This document shows, one piece after another, positions 18,662 to 27,925 of a DNA stretch of 64,000 nt. The stretch spans positions 434,001-498,000 of the forward strand of contig NZ_OGVD01000003.1 of NCBI RefSeq assembly GCF_900258045.1, in the 5' to 3' direction. Numbering within the stretch: the stretch's first letter is position 1; each line of letters opens with the position of its first letter. The notes beneath the pieces are model-generated. The model had not been told where the DNA came from. It saw nothing but the letters and a program-made list of their open reading frames with translations, and searched no databases. Source of the DNA: Sphingorhabdus sp. EL138 (GTDB taxonomy: Bacteria; Pseudomonadota; Alphaproteobacteria; Sphingomonadales; Sphingomonadaceae). A program made the position numbers and the translations under genes.

Positions 18662-19051
18662 TCAACCACCCAACATTTTCTGCTTTTCAAGCTCGTCGTA
18701 CAATATTTGGACTGCCGGGGCGAAGAGGTGATACGATCCCCCATCAAGCCAAGCCAATTCTGATACTTCGCCGGATGGTTGGCCATCTATTTCGTTCTCA
18801 CTCCGATAACAGACCAGTCGTACTTTGCCCTCTTCACGATAAGCCGGTCCTTCAACGGTTATCAAATGAACTAAATTTTCCGCTTTTAGAACAACCGAGA
18901 TTTCTTCGCTTAGCTCTCTACAGAGTGCTTGCTGGTGAGACTCTCCAACCTCGACCTTTCCACCGGGCAGATACCATTTTTTGTTATCCCTAACTCGCAC
19001 AAGCAGTATCGCCCGACCACTCAAAGCAACTAGGCATGAACACTCAATCAT
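18662..19051 (-). CDS. Nudix hydrolase
   Basis: 129-residue Nudix protein. Its Nudix box runs from GGKVEVGES to RELSEEI, matching Gx5Ex7REUxEExGU apart from the last Gly (SV). It hydrolyses a nucleoside diphosphate linked to another moiety. It overlaps the HpaB-type gene by 8 bases and its stop touches the M24 start, so it is embedded in the operon. Together with a LOG protein it hints at nucleotide-derived chemistry or detoxification in the pathway; substrate unknown. Confidence 0.88.
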   Translation of the reverse strand: MIECSCLVALSGRAILLVRVRDNKKWYLPGGKVEVGESHQQALCRELSEEISVVLKAENLVHLITVEGPAYREEGKVRLVCYRSENEIDGQPSGEVSELAWLDGGSYHLFAPAVQILYDELEKQKMLGG

Positions 19052-20504
19052 CGATATTGCTCAAACTCAGAGAAACAGATTGTCGGGGTTTTTCCCAATC
19101 ATAGCCCCTAAATTGACTCCTCGCTATTATGGTTGGGTCACCAGCGTGATAGATTTCATAGGTCAGCTGCCGTTGCCCAAAACCTTCCCCTACCAAATCC
19201 CAAGCAAGATTAAGAAGCTTAACACGGTCCATCGCATTTAGATTTGTGGAACCCAAAGCTTCTCGCAGAAGATTTCCATTGCTTCCCTTAAAATCTGCTT
19301 CTGTAGGCAATGCCATCATAGAACCGGGAGCCAAAGAACGAATTTTTTCCAAAGCACGTGAATACATTCTTGGAAAATTGATTCTTAGCGCATGGATCGC
19401 CGCAATGTCAGGATTAAATGTTCCAGAGTCGTCTGCTTGTGACTGATTTTCACTTCTCTCAACCAATGCCTTAGCAGCCTCCAAGTCTGACGCTATTTCT
19501 CCTAGCTGTTCTTGAACATTTGGGGATAGCGATAGTTCTAGATCTTGGGCAATCTTTGAAGCTACACCGGCAACAAATTCCCCTTTAGAAATGGCACGGG
19601 CCGCCCCTTGATGACCTGCGTGATTACGAGCGAAACTACGATCATAGAATTGATTCGATCTCATAACATCTTTGAAAACGAAAACCCTTTCCCAAGGGAC
19701 AAAGACATTTGTCAGAATCATGTAACTGTCTATTTCATCAAATAGATTTGCTAGCGGATAGTCAAAGCTGGCCTCCCCCCCTCTTGATAGTGGCTTCCGA
19801 CAAACAAGCTGCAATCCCGGCGACGCGATCGGGAGCGCAAATGCCAAAGCAAAGTCTTCGTCTCCCGGCTTCAAGCCAGGCATATTGAAAACCATTATTT
19901 CATCCGCGATTGGCGCCAGTGTAACGATCATTTTCGCGCCAGAAACCACTATACCCTCTTCATTTGTATGAATGACTTTCACACCGCAAAAAGGATGCTC
20001 GGACGAACCAAGACTAGCATTTCTATCTATTTTGGGATTAATAGCACCGTGAGCAACGAACAAATTGCGTTCGCAGCAAAGCCGATAGTAATCTTTCATG
20101 TTCTGCGAGTACGAAGTGGCCGAAGAATCTCCCAAAAACTCTGAGTGAACAGCCCAAGACATAATTGCCGCATTCATAAAATCAGGTGTACGCCCAAGCA
20201 TTCCGAAAGACAAATCGGCGATTTCTTTGTAATGCCGCCGCTTTGACTGCAGATCAGTCACGCTTTCAGGAATTGACAGGCTAGCGGCGATAGCGTTGCC
20301 AGATCTATCTAATGTTGTGTGGGTTTCCGGCTTTTCAACTTGAAGTCTGTAGTAAGAATTGATGACATTAACAGCACCCAAAAAGGCTGGCTCAGTGGCT
20401 ACATTTTTAACAATTTCCCCATCAAGATAAACCTTTCTGTTATCATCAATTCTCTTTGAATATGACTCAACGTCCATATCTTTAGACTCAATTTGATTTA
20501 ACAT
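19044..20504 (-). CDS. HpaB/PvcC-type flavin-dependent monooxygenase
   Basis: 486-residue FADH2-dependent oxygenase of the 4-hydroxyphenylacetate 3-hydroxylase family (acyl-CoA dehydrogenase fold). Visible family segments: NLFVAHGAINPKIDRN, VVSGAKMIVTLAPIADE, FVPWERVFVFKD and HQGAARAISKGEFVAG. Relatives hydroxylate free phenols or carrier-bound aromatic residues (SgcC type). No flavin reductase partner is in the window, so it must use a host one. Upstream of it lies an AT-rich 77-base gap after the LOG gene. Substrate may be the residue loaded by the A-T protein. Confidence 0.87.
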   Translation of the reverse strand: MLNQIESKDMDVESYSKRIDDNRKVYLDGEIVKNVATEPAFLGAVNVINSYYRLQVEKPETHTTLDRSGNAIAASLSIPESVTDLQSKRRHYKEIADLSFGMLGRTPDFMNAAIMSWAVHSEFLGDSSATSYSQNMKDYYRLCCERNLFVAHGAINPKIDRNASLGSSEHPFCGVKVIHTNEEGIVVSGAKMIVTLAPIADEIMVFNMPGLKPGDEDFALAFALPIASPGLQLVCRKPLSRGGEASFDYPLANLFDEIDSYMILTNVFVPWERVFVFKDVMRSNQFYDRSFARNHAGHQGAARAISKGEFVAGVASKIAQDLELSLSPNVQEQLGEIASDLEAAKALVERSENQSQADDSGTFNPDIAAIHALRINFPRMYSRALEKIRSLAPGSMMALPTEADFKGSNGNLLREALGSTNLNAMDRVKLLNLAWDLVGEGFGQRQLTYEIYHAGDPTIIARSQFRGYDWEKPRQSVSLSLSNIDD

Positions 20505-20581
20505 ACTACAATTTGTATTTAGTTTTATGAATTTTGTCTATATTTTTCTAGAAATAAATCCAACTTCCTTTTTTTGGAGTT

Positions 20582-21160
20582 CTAAATTATCTCTTTCGAC
20601 CATTTTGGATTTACCGGGTTGGACAAAGCAAGTTTCAATAGCAGCTCATTTGGCCGTTCTTCGAACACAAGCATGTCAGTGTGTTCACGTGACACAAATC
20701 CAGCTCTTGTCATGTGCTCGATGAATTCACACAGTTTGTCAAAATAGCTTGAAACGTTCAGAAAACCGCATGCCTTTTGGTGCAATCCAATTTGTGCCCA
20801 GGTCCACTGCTCTACTATTTCCTCTAATGTTCCCGCTCCTCCCGGAAGCGCAACAAATGCATCGCTTAGCTCAGACATCAATTGCTTTCGATCATGCATC
20901 GATTGAACTATATGCAATTCAGTAAGCTTAGGATGTGAGAGACCAGCAGACTTCAGATGTTCTGGGATCACACCTGAAATCTCTATGCCATACTGCGATG
21001 CCGAATCAGCAAGAACACCCATCAACCCAACATTACCGCCGCCATAGACAAGGCTACCTCCGATCGTTGCAATTTCCTTCACGAAATTGTCAACAGCTTC
21101 AGCATACAAATCATCATTGCCCATGGCAGACCCACAAAAGATACAAATTCGCATCATCAT
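20582..21160 (-). CDS. LOG-family nucleotide phosphoribohydrolase
   Basis: Rossmann-fold LONELY GUY/TIGR00730 protein, 192 residues. Motifs: FCGSAMGND, GGSLVYGGGNVGLMG and the catalytic MHDRKQLM with LPGGAGTLEEI. Such enzymes release a base from nucleoside 5'-monophosphates (cytokinin activation in plants and the Rhodococcus fascians fas operon). Housekeeping copies are common in Sphingomonadales, but this one sits in the biosynthetic operon between KAS III and monooxygenase genes, so a pathway role is inferred. Confidence 0.88.
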   Translation of the reverse strand: MMMRICIFCGSAMGNDDLYAEAVDNFVKEIATIGGSLVYGGGNVGLMGVLADSASQYGIEISGVIPEHLKSAGLSHPKLTELHIVQSMHDRKQLMSELSDAFVALPGGAGTLEEIVEQWTWAQIGLHQKACGFLNVSSYFDKLCEFIEHMTRAGFVSREHTDMLVFEERPNELLLKLALSNPVNPKWSKEII

Positions 21161-21220
21161 TCCTCCCTAGACAGCAGTGACAGCAACCGAGATTTGGCGC
21201 CTTGCATATTGCACTCAAGA

Positions 21221-22165
21221 TTACTTAGAGCGTAAGATCATTGCGCCCCAAGAATGCGAACCCATCATTAAACACAGCAGCGTCTGGCCATCATTTTGGG
21301 AGTTCTTGGACCGCCATAACTTGCTATGCACCAAATTAATCAAACAATCTGATGAATAGACATGTGAGTATGTTGCCAAACCTTCGTGATAAGATCGTTT
21401 TCGTTCGATACGCAAAAATCGCGATAGGAATTCATTTGAGTCTGAGCGAATGTTTGGGCAAAATAAAAAATCGACATCATTGCGAGTTAGCATGGCATCG
21501 TGATAGGCTTTCTCAACTGCTTTTCTCACCCCATTCACTACGAACTGCAAACCTGCCGCTTTTTGATCTGGCCAAGTAAGGTGAAGGACTTTTTGATTGG
21601 TAGCTTGCCCTTCTCCTAATATCTCAAACTGAGCCTCATCGCTTTCTCCTGACACGATACAACTGGCAGCTCCGTCACTCAATATTCCAAGTTGCATGTG
21701 TGCAACCCGTGTTCTTTCATACGCACAATCAGTTGAAACTATAGCTATATTCTGCAGGCCCTCGCTTTCAATCGCATTGCGGGCAAACTTAAATGCTGGC
21801 ATCAAGTTTCCACACGAATTCATACTCAAAGCAACGGTCGGCACAGCCTCCAAACCGGCTGCCTCCATATAAGATAAGAGCTCCATTCCTCCCTTCTCTC
21901 TCGGATCCAATGTTTCTGAGCAAATCAGCAGCAAATCTATGTCGCCACAACTCCGATTACTACAGGCAATTGTTTTAGACAGAGACCTTGCCGCGAGCGA
22001 AGATGCTGAATCTCCGCTTGCGCAAAAATCTCGCAGCCCTTGCTTTCGGAACATGTCCAGAAGATCATTGTCCACACAGTTTCGCAAGCTATCTATACGC
22101 TGTGGCTCTCCTACTTCGTATGACAATCCACTGATAAACGTCTTTGACCTGCACCTATCGATCAT
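21221..22165 (-). CDS. KAS III-like condensing enzyme/acyltransferase
   Basis: Thiolase-fold protein of the 3-oxoacyl-ACP synthase III/HMG-CoA synthase group, 314 residues from ATG 22165 (MIDRCRSKTF); the longer frame from 22300 overlaps the thioesterase gene. Cys is in ALSMNSCGNLMPAF and His in TYSHVYSSDCLINL; the C-terminus is MGSHSWGAMIL, where the usual glycine-rich GGG/GWG differs. ATG overlaps the previous stop (ATGA). KAS III-like proteins in such clusters prime chains or esterify carrier-bound groups. Confidence 0.82.
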   Translation of the reverse strand: MIDRCRSKTFISGLSYEVGEPQRIDSLRNCVDNDLLDMFRKQGLRDFCASGDSASSLAARSLSKTIACSNRSCGDIDLLLICSETLDPREKGGMELLSYMEAAGLEAVPTVALSMNSCGNLMPAFKFARNAIESEGLQNIAIVSTDCAYERTRVAHMQLGILSDGAASCIVSGESDEAQFEILGEGQATNQKVLHLTWPDQKAAGLQFVVNGVRKAVEKAYHDAMLTRNDVDFLFCPNIRSDSNEFLSRFLRIERKRSYHEGLATYSHVYSSDCLINLVHSKLWRSKNSQNDGQTLLCLMMGSHSWGAMILRSK

Positions 22166-23061
22166 TGCTCGACCTGATCGTTGATGGTTTGATCCACTGC
22201 TTGTCCTCCGGTGAACATCTGACCTATTCCCTGACACACCAACGAACCTGATATTGACCACACTTGCACTCGAAAACTCAACAAACGACCGTTGATACAT
22301 TCCGCATATGCGTCACCCAAGAGCCAACCATCTATGGAAGAAATATCAAAATATTGGATATTGAGGTTCAATGTGGAGGCTTTGACAATATTAGAAGTTG
22401 GGCCCAACACATTGAGAGCAGCTGGCACCCCGAGAACATCGACAATCGGCAACACTGCAGATGCCTTTGAGAAGCGGTCTTCACCCACCCCGTCTTTATG
22501 TCGCATCCATCGTAGAGAGCGAGGCGTTGGATTTTTGCGCTTACCCATGTCTAGAAAGTTAATATGTCTTTGCTCAAATGCCTCCCAGAACGGCGCTTTC
22601 GGCATTCGCTTTGCGATTATACTCTCAATTGACTGCATTTCATCTGGATGTGGAACCACTGGCATCGACCCGGTATGCACACTTGGGGCAACACACTCTT
22701 GGAACGTCCATATTTGACTAATGGCGGCTAAAAAACCCTTTTGAAACAAAGAGACCTGAAAAAGAGCTACCTGCGATGATGATATCCGAACCATCTCAGT
22801 CTCAATCTTCGCCTCCCCGGCGGCTACTCTCTTAATGAACTGTATGGACATATTAGCAGGCGTATCATCACATATCGCCTTCACAGTTCGCAACATTGCA
22901 GCCGCAATATATCCGCCATTGACAGATATAATTTTGGTAGATTTTTCAAAGTTTATGGTATGTTTTGCAAAGCCATCCCCTTTGTCTTCTAATACGGGTT
23001 CGGAAAGCTTATTAAACATTGATAATTCTACTCCGTTTTCCAGAATTGACATTGAAACCAA
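22162..23061 (-). CDS. Thioesterase-fold (double hotdog, 4HBT_3-like) protein
   Basis: 299 residues. The N-terminal hotdog has NGGYIAAAMLRTV, MSIQFIKRVAAGEAKIE and SSSQVALFQVSLFQKG, as in TesB-like acyl-CoA thioesterases. The second half has a matching beta-rich layout ending in QVWSISGSLVCQGIGQMF. First gene of the nine-gene operon 23061-14614. It may release the product or edit mischarged carriers. Alternative start ATG at 23052. Substrate unknown. Confidence 0.75.
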   Translation of the reverse strand: MVSMSILENGVELSMFNKLSEPVLEDKGDGFAKHTINFEKSTKIISVNGGYIAAAMLRTVKAICDDTPANMSIQFIKRVAAGEAKIETEMVRISSSQVALFQVSLFQKGFLAAISQIWTFQECVAPSVHTGSMPVVPHPDEMQSIESIIAKRMPKAPFWEAFEQRHINFLDMGKRKNPTPRSLRWMRHKDGVGEDRFSKASAVLPIVDVLGVPAALNVLGPTSNIVKASTLNLNIQYFDISSIDGWLLGDAYAECINGRLLSFRVQVWSISGSLVCQGIGQMFTGGQAVDQTINDQVEQ

Positions 23062-23228
23062 GCATACATTGTATTTGATATAAAATCTTGATCACGAAAT
23101 ATTGCTGTTATATCTTTCATTAATCAATCTATTGATTTTTCTCAATATATCTTTCATCTTATACTAATTTGACTACACTTTATCTTGAATTCAGCGCAAA
23201 ATTCTACCATTAAACAGGTGCTTAGTAT
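23062..23228 (+). promoter_or_regulatory. AT-rich divergent promoter region with direct repeat ATATCTTTCAT
   Basis: Lies between the thioesterase operon (leftward) and the MATE gene (rightward). An 11-base direct repeat, ATATCTTTCAT, occurs at 23110-23120 and 23147-23157. Strongly AT-rich. Probably carries promoters of both units and a binding site for a common regulator, possibly MucR. Confidence 0.45.
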
Positions 23229-24608
23229 ATGTCTGACAAAATTAAGGGCCATGCTTCTGTTATAGATAGTAAACGAGAATTGATGTTAAGCGGCCCAATA
23301 GCGAAGGTGATCGTTCGCCTATCCGCGCCCACGACGTTCGTAATGTTAATGCAGATATCGATGTCCCTGGTAGAACTTTCTTATGTTGGTCGGCTCGGAG
23401 TCGATTATCTCGCGGCCATATCTCTTGTGTATCCATTCTTCTTATTTGTGAGCACGATGTCATCTGGAGGCATTGGCGCCGGGATAACAGCGACAGTAGC
23501 GAGGTCGATTGGATTAAAGAAAAAAACCCATTTGAGCGAGATAGTTTCAAGTGGAGCGGTTATATCTTTGTTTTTTGGAATATTGATCGCAATAGTTTTT
23601 TTAGCATTCGGCAAACATTTGTTTTATTTAATGGGTGCCCGTGATTCAGTTTTGGATGCAGCTGTACGCTATTCAAATATAGCTTTCTGTGGTGCGATAT
23701 TCATTTGGACATTCAATGGACTAGCGTCTGTACTTAGAGGGATAGGGAGCGTGGCACCGCCGGCTCGTTTTGCACTGTTTGGTGCACCAATCGTTATGCT
23801 CGTTACGCCCACATTAATTGTAGGCGGTTCGGTTTTTGGCGGTATCGGACTGATTGGTGGAATCGTGGCTCTGATCTCTTACTATGCGATTGGATCTATT
23901 TATCTTGGTTGGGAAGTTTGGAAGCTAGGAATCAGAATGAACTGGCAGGTCATTGGGTTTGGCTCGGGATCTTATTTTAGAGCAATACTATCGATAGGCA
24001 TTCCATCGTCCGCAATTACAGGAATATTGAACATCAATACGATTATGCTCACGGGAATTGTTGGAGCAAATTTTGCGCCTCAAGTGCTCGCCGGCTACGG
24101 AGCCGGTTCGAGATTGGACTTAGCATTGTTGCCAATTCTATTCGGAATAGGCTCAGCAGCAACTACGTTGGCAGGGGTCAACATTGGTGCCTCGCAGTTC
24201 AAAAGGGCAATTCACGCCACTTGGATTTCGGCAATGTTAGCATTTATCACTACAGGTGTAATTGGAGTTCTAGCGGCCATTTTTCCTTGGTTCTGGATTG
24301 GACTATTCTCTTCCGATGTAAACGTACTAGAAGCTGGTTCATTGTATTTGACCGTTGTTGGTCCTGCATACGGTTTCCTAGGAATTGGCACAGTTTTATT
24401 TTTTGCAAGCCAGGGCCTTGGAAAGCTCAAATGGTCTTGGAGAGGAACCCTATTGCGACTCGCTGTAGCATCAGGGGGGGCATTGATTGCAGTAACAGCA
24501 GCTCAACCGTTTTGGATCGTCGCATTAGCGATAGCAATATCTTATGTTGTGATGGCAGCGGTTTTATCAAAGCCATTTTGGTCATCTAGTGACCCTCAGA
24601 CAACTTGA
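23229..24608 (+). CDS. MATE-family multidrug/toxin efflux transporter
   Basis: 459-residue inner-membrane antiporter with about 12 hydrophobic segments in two similar halves. The N-terminus reads LSAPTTFVMLMQISMSLVELSYVGRLG and the second half starts near AILSIGIPSSAITGILNI, both typical MATE repeats. It is transcribed away from the second biosynthetic operon and shares its promoter region, so product export is the likely role. Confidence 0.92.
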   Translation: MSDKIKGHASVIDSKRELMLSGPIAKVIVRLSAPTTFVMLMQISMSLVELSYVGRLGVDYLAAISLVYPFFLFVSTMSSGGIGAGITATVARSIGLKKKTHLSEIVSSGAVISLFFGILIAIVFLAFGKHLFYLMGARDSVLDAAVRYSNIAFCGAIFIWTFNGLASVLRGIGSVAPPARFALFGAPIVMLVTPTLIVGGSVFGGIGLIGGIVALISYYAIGSIYLGWEVWKLGIRMNWQVIGFGSGSYFRAILSIGIPSSAITGILNINTIMLTGIVGANFAPQVLAGYGAGSRLDLALLPILFGIGSAATTLAGVNIGASQFKRAIHATWISAMLAFITTGVIGVLAAIFPWFWIGLFSSDVNVLEAGSLYLTVVGPAYGFLGIGTVLFFASQGLGKLKWSWRGTLLRLAVASGGALIAVTAAQPFWIVALAIAISYVVMAAVLSKPFWSSSDPQTT

Positions 24609-24831
24609 ATGGCTTGAAAAGGCATACGCTTTGATTGCAATCAAATCCGCCGTCACCTAAGAAATTTTCTAATGGTGCTGTCAGGATTCGAGCAAGAATT
24701 GATCTTTTCAATTGCCCTTGATTGTAAAATCATGCTCTGAATAATTGATTGCCGCGGAGTTATCGTATATCTCTGAGCTAACTTGATATAGCATAAATCA
24801 AGATAGAAAATCGCAAAAACAGGACCAGACA

Positions 24832-25251
24832 ATGAATAAAGATACTGATCGAGATGACATGTTCATCTCGATGACCTCGAACATAGTTTCGGCTCATGTC
24901 GCAAACAACAACATGGCAGTTTCCGACATACCAAATTTTATTGAAAAAATTCATAGCTCACTTGTTGGCTTGGCAAATCGAGATATCTCGGAACAAATGG
25001 AAGAACCCGCCGTCCCGATTGTTGACTCAGTTAAGCCAAGTTATATTGTTTGCTTGGAGGATGGAGAAAAGATGAAAATGTTGAAACGTCATCTTATGAC
25101 CCATCATAACTTAACTCCTGAAGAGTATAAGAAAAAGTGGGGATTGCCTTCTGATTATCCGATGGTTTGCTCCCAATACTCCGCAAAAAGAAGTGATCTT
25201 GCCAAAAGGAACGGTTTGGGACGAGCACGGAAGAAAAAGATGGCCGCTTAG
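24832..25251 (+). CDS. MucR/Ros-family zinc-finger transcriptional regulator
   Basis: 139-residue regulator. Family core visible: YIVCLEDGEKMKMLKRHL, MTHHNLTPEEYKKKWGLP, DYPMVCSQYS and KRSDLAKRNGLG. MucR proteins act as H-NS-like silencers of AT-rich DNA and also activate virulence or symbiosis genes. Placed at the right edge of the AT-rich biosynthetic region, it may control those operons. The preceding 223 bases are AT-rich with ATAGCATAAAT as a possible -10 near 24787. Confidence 0.93.
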   Translation: MNKDTDRDDMFISMTSNIVSAHVANNNMAVSDIPNFIEKIHSSLVGLANRDISEQMEEPAVPIVDSVKPSYIVCLEDGEKMKMLKRHLMTHHNLTPEEYKKKWGLPSDYPMVCSQYSAKRSDLAKRNGLGRARKKKMAA

Positions 25252-25675
25252 ATTTTTGACCATTCTTTTCAGTTGCTTGCGTATCCTTTCAATTCACTAT
25301 GACAGCGCTAATTCGCGTGATATTTCGATTAGTTTGTTGAGAGCAGTTTAATTGCTACGATAGGGCAATCGCAAATGAACATAGTTGTAAACCAGCTTTG
25401 ATCTTTCAACGTTAAATGCTGCGGCCACTAAGGAAGCAGGGGCGGCGTGAAGAGCCCTCGTTCCAACACAACGCGCGCCCGCTGGAGTGTTTCTTAATGA
25501 TTTTGAGATTTATGGTCCCACCACCTTATGATGGGCCTTACCTGAACGTTGGAATTGGACTTAACTTTGGCGACAACCATGATTAATCGACTTCCGTGAG
25601 TTAGAGATCAAAAAACTTGCGCCCTCAATATCCGAAAGCGGACATTGGGATTGTTACTGTTTTGTTCCGAAACCG
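25252..25675. other. Gene-free stretch between mucR and APH gene
   Basis: 424 bases. I find no credible gene. It contains one copy of a dispersed motif, CCGAAAGCGGACATTGG (about 25629-25645), whose relatives occur near 26626, 31120 and 32271. It probably marks the join between the AT-rich biosynthetic segment and the next cargo segment. Confidence 0.4.
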
Positions 25676-26560
25676 TCATAGATTGTCGCATAAAACTGAG
25701 TCTATTACCCGCATTTGCTGGTTAGCATTTGGACTATCTTTGCCCTCCAATGAAACAAGTGTGATAAGAGCTTTCCACAAGGCCCATCCACGGGCACGGG
25801 CCCATGTATTGCTATCCATATCCATTCGAGATTTAAATATCGCACGGCTCTCGCGTGTTAAAAAGGTCCAAGCTAAAACCAAGTCGCAAGCAGGGTCTCC
25901 GCCCCCCATTCCTCCGAAATCAATAACGGCAGCTAACTTCCCATCTCTTACGATGATGTTTCCAACACTGAAATCGCCATGAACCCACACAGGTTCATCA
26001 ACCCATTGAGAGCTTACAGCTTGCTCCCAAATAGCAGTAACCGTTTCAGTTTCAATTATGCCCTCCAATTTCGAGATAGCCGTGTTTGTCTCTTCACTAT
26101 AAACTGTGAGAGCGCCTCCTCGATAAAAGTTATGCGCACCGGCCAACGGGCCTCTTGCTGTGTCGATTTGATGGAGTTCTTTAAGAAATCGAGCACAATC
26201 TTCAGCAAATTGCGGTAGGTCGCTTTGATCCAATACATCTGCATTCTCGCCCTCTATCCATCGGTAAATGGACCAATTCCAAGGGTAGTCCTTGGACGCA
26301 TGCCCCATAGCGACCGGCTCTGGAATCGGGAAAGGTAAGTTGGGTGCCAATTTTGGCAACCACTCTTGCTCAATATGCACTTTTTCTGCGTATCTTTTGG
26401 CGCTTGGCAGTCTCACTGTCATATTACGACCCAAATGAAAGGTTCTATTGTCCCACCCACTCAATTTGACCGGCGATACAGGCAAACCTGCCCATTGTGG
26501 AAATTGTTCTGCAACAAGTTTGGTAACAAGTTGCATAGAAACATCGGGACATACGGTCAT
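25676..26560 (-). CDS. Aminoglycoside phosphotransferase (APH)-fold kinase
   Basis: 294-residue small-molecule kinase. Catalytic loop VHGDFSVGNIIV (HGDxxxxN) and metal-binding VIDFGGMGGGDPACDL are intact; the N-lobe has TVRLPSAKRYAEKV. Similar proteins annotated as APH family are widespread, and only some confer antibiotic resistance. It stands alone between intergenic regions, so neither a resistance role nor a link to the biosynthetic cluster is established. Confidence 0.88.
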   Translation of the reverse strand: MTVCPDVSMQLVTKLVAEQFPQWAGLPVSPVKLSGWDNRTFHLGRNMTVRLPSAKRYAEKVHIEQEWLPKLAPNLPFPIPEPVAMGHASKDYPWNWSIYRWIEGENADVLDQSDLPQFAEDCARFLKELHQIDTARGPLAGAHNFYRGGALTVYSEETNTAISKLEGIIETETVTAIWEQAVSSQWVDEPVWVHGDFSVGNIIVRDGKLAAVIDFGGMGGGDPACDLVLAWTFLTRESRAIFKSRMDMDSNTWARARGWALWKALITLVSLEGKDSPNANQQMRVIDSVLCDNL

Positions 26561-26625
26561 TCGGCGATTTTACATGAAACCTGCATTCAAAGGAATATTT
26601 GTCAGATAAGCGTTCAATACCAAGC

Positions 26626-26650
26626 GTCCGCTTTTGCGCCCATAGCGGAC
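26626..26650. repeat. Hairpin-forming intergenic motif GTCCGCT...AGCGGAC
   Basis: A perfect 7-base inverted repeat around TTTTGCGCCCAT. Related, partly degenerate versions sit near 25629-25645, 31117-31135 and 32271-32288, all between genes. They look like a dispersed intergenic repeat (REP-like) of the donor chromosome or remnants of a small element. Confidence 0.4.
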
Positions 26651-26812
26651 AGTGAATTTAAATAACTCGGGTATCAAACATAGATGCTCTTTGGCACAAA
26701 TTTTGTTATCATAAACAATTACTGATGGTATGATTTTGGCCATGCTCTACAATTTTGATCTCCCAATAGACAAAGTTGGAAACGACTTTCCTGATTTTAA
26801 GGTAATCGACAG

Positions 26813-27925
26813 ATGACATTTCACAGCTCATGGCTTCTGGGATTGGTGCTCGCATTAACCGCTTGTAGTGATGCCGGTGGCAATGGCGGCGGGCGAGGCG
26901 GCTCGCCTACGGTTGTCAGCGGTACCGTGACACAAGCAGAATTTGTCAGTGAAATTGAAGCGGTCGGCACGGCATTTGCCAATGAGCAGACCGTAATTAC
27001 CTCACCGGTTACCGAAAGAATCGAGCGGATTGGCTTTACCGACGGTGCGATTGTCCGGCGCGGCGCGATCATCGCGCAATTGTCCCGGGGTGAAGAATCA
27101 GCGGATCTCAGCTCAGTAGAAGCAAGGGCGCGTGAAGCAGAAAAACAGCTTGAGCGGCTGACCTCACTTCAGAAACGCGGTTTTGCTACCAACGCCGCAG
27201 TGGACGAGCAGACTGCTTTGCGTGATGGTGCCAGAGCTGATGCAAACGCCATCCGCTCTCGTATATCCGATCGCGTTATCCGTGCGCCCTTTGATGGCGT
27301 TTTGAGCTTGCGAACGGTATCGCCTGGAACAGTCGTAACGTCGGGCAGTCCCATTGCCACGATCAGCGACATCTCCTCAATCAAGCTGGATTTTACTGTA
27401 CCTGAAAATTTCCTGACAGCGCTTGAAGCAGGTCAGGTGATAGAAGCAACAACATCAGCCTATCCTAATCAGAGCTTTTTTGGGACGATCGACAATATCA
27501 ACCCACTGGTCGACCCCCTTTCGCGCAGTTTGACTGTACGCGCGATATTGCCGAATGCTGCCCGAAAACTCCGTCCTGGCATGTTGATGAGCGTACGCAT
27601 TGTTTCGGAAACCCGGACCGGACTTGCCATTCCGGAAACCGCTTTGCTCGCCCAAGGAGACCAGAATTTCGTTTTCCTGGTCGACAAAGACGGGATTGCG
27701 CGGCGCACAGTCATCGAAGTCGGCTTGCGCTCCAAAGGCATGGTGGAGGTCAGAATCGGGATCACTCTAGGCGACAAGATTGTCGCTGATGGAACCGTCA
27801 AGGTGCGCGACGATGCACCGGTCAACGCAGTCTTGCCCGGTCAGAAAGTGCCTGAAAAGGCAGCTGAAAAGGCGCCAGGGAAACCAGCGAAACCGGCACG
27901 CAGCAGCGGAGCAACCGGCTCATGA
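26813..27925 (+). CDS. RND efflux periplasmic adaptor lipoprotein
   Basis: 370-residue membrane-fusion protein. Lipobox LALTACSD puts the acylated Cys near residue 19. Barrel-sandwich hybrid halves flank a short coiled coil (SVEARAREAEKQLERLTSLQKRG), with RAPFDGVLSLRTVSPGTVV typical of the lipoyl domain, then the beta-barrel, and a Lys/Pro-rich tail. The stop overlaps the RND pump ATG by 4 bases. It bridges the pump to an outer-membrane channel not encoded here. Confidence 0.93.
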   Translation: MTFHSSWLLGLVLALTACSDAGGNGGGRGGSPTVVSGTVTQAEFVSEIEAVGTAFANEQTVITSPVTERIERIGFTDGAIVRRGAIIAQLSRGEESADLSSVEARAREAEKQLERLTSLQKRGFATNAAVDEQTALRDGARADANAIRSRISDRVIRAPFDGVLSLRTVSPGTVVTSGSPIATISDISSIKLDFTVPENFLTALEAGQVIEATTSAYPNQSFFGTIDNINPLVDPLSRSLTVRAILPNAARKLRPGMLMSVRIVSETRTGLAIPETALLAQGDQNFVFLVDKDGIARRTVIEVGLRSKGMVEVRIGITLGDKIVADGTVKVRDDAPVNAVLPGQKVPEKAAEKAPGKPAKPARSSGATGS

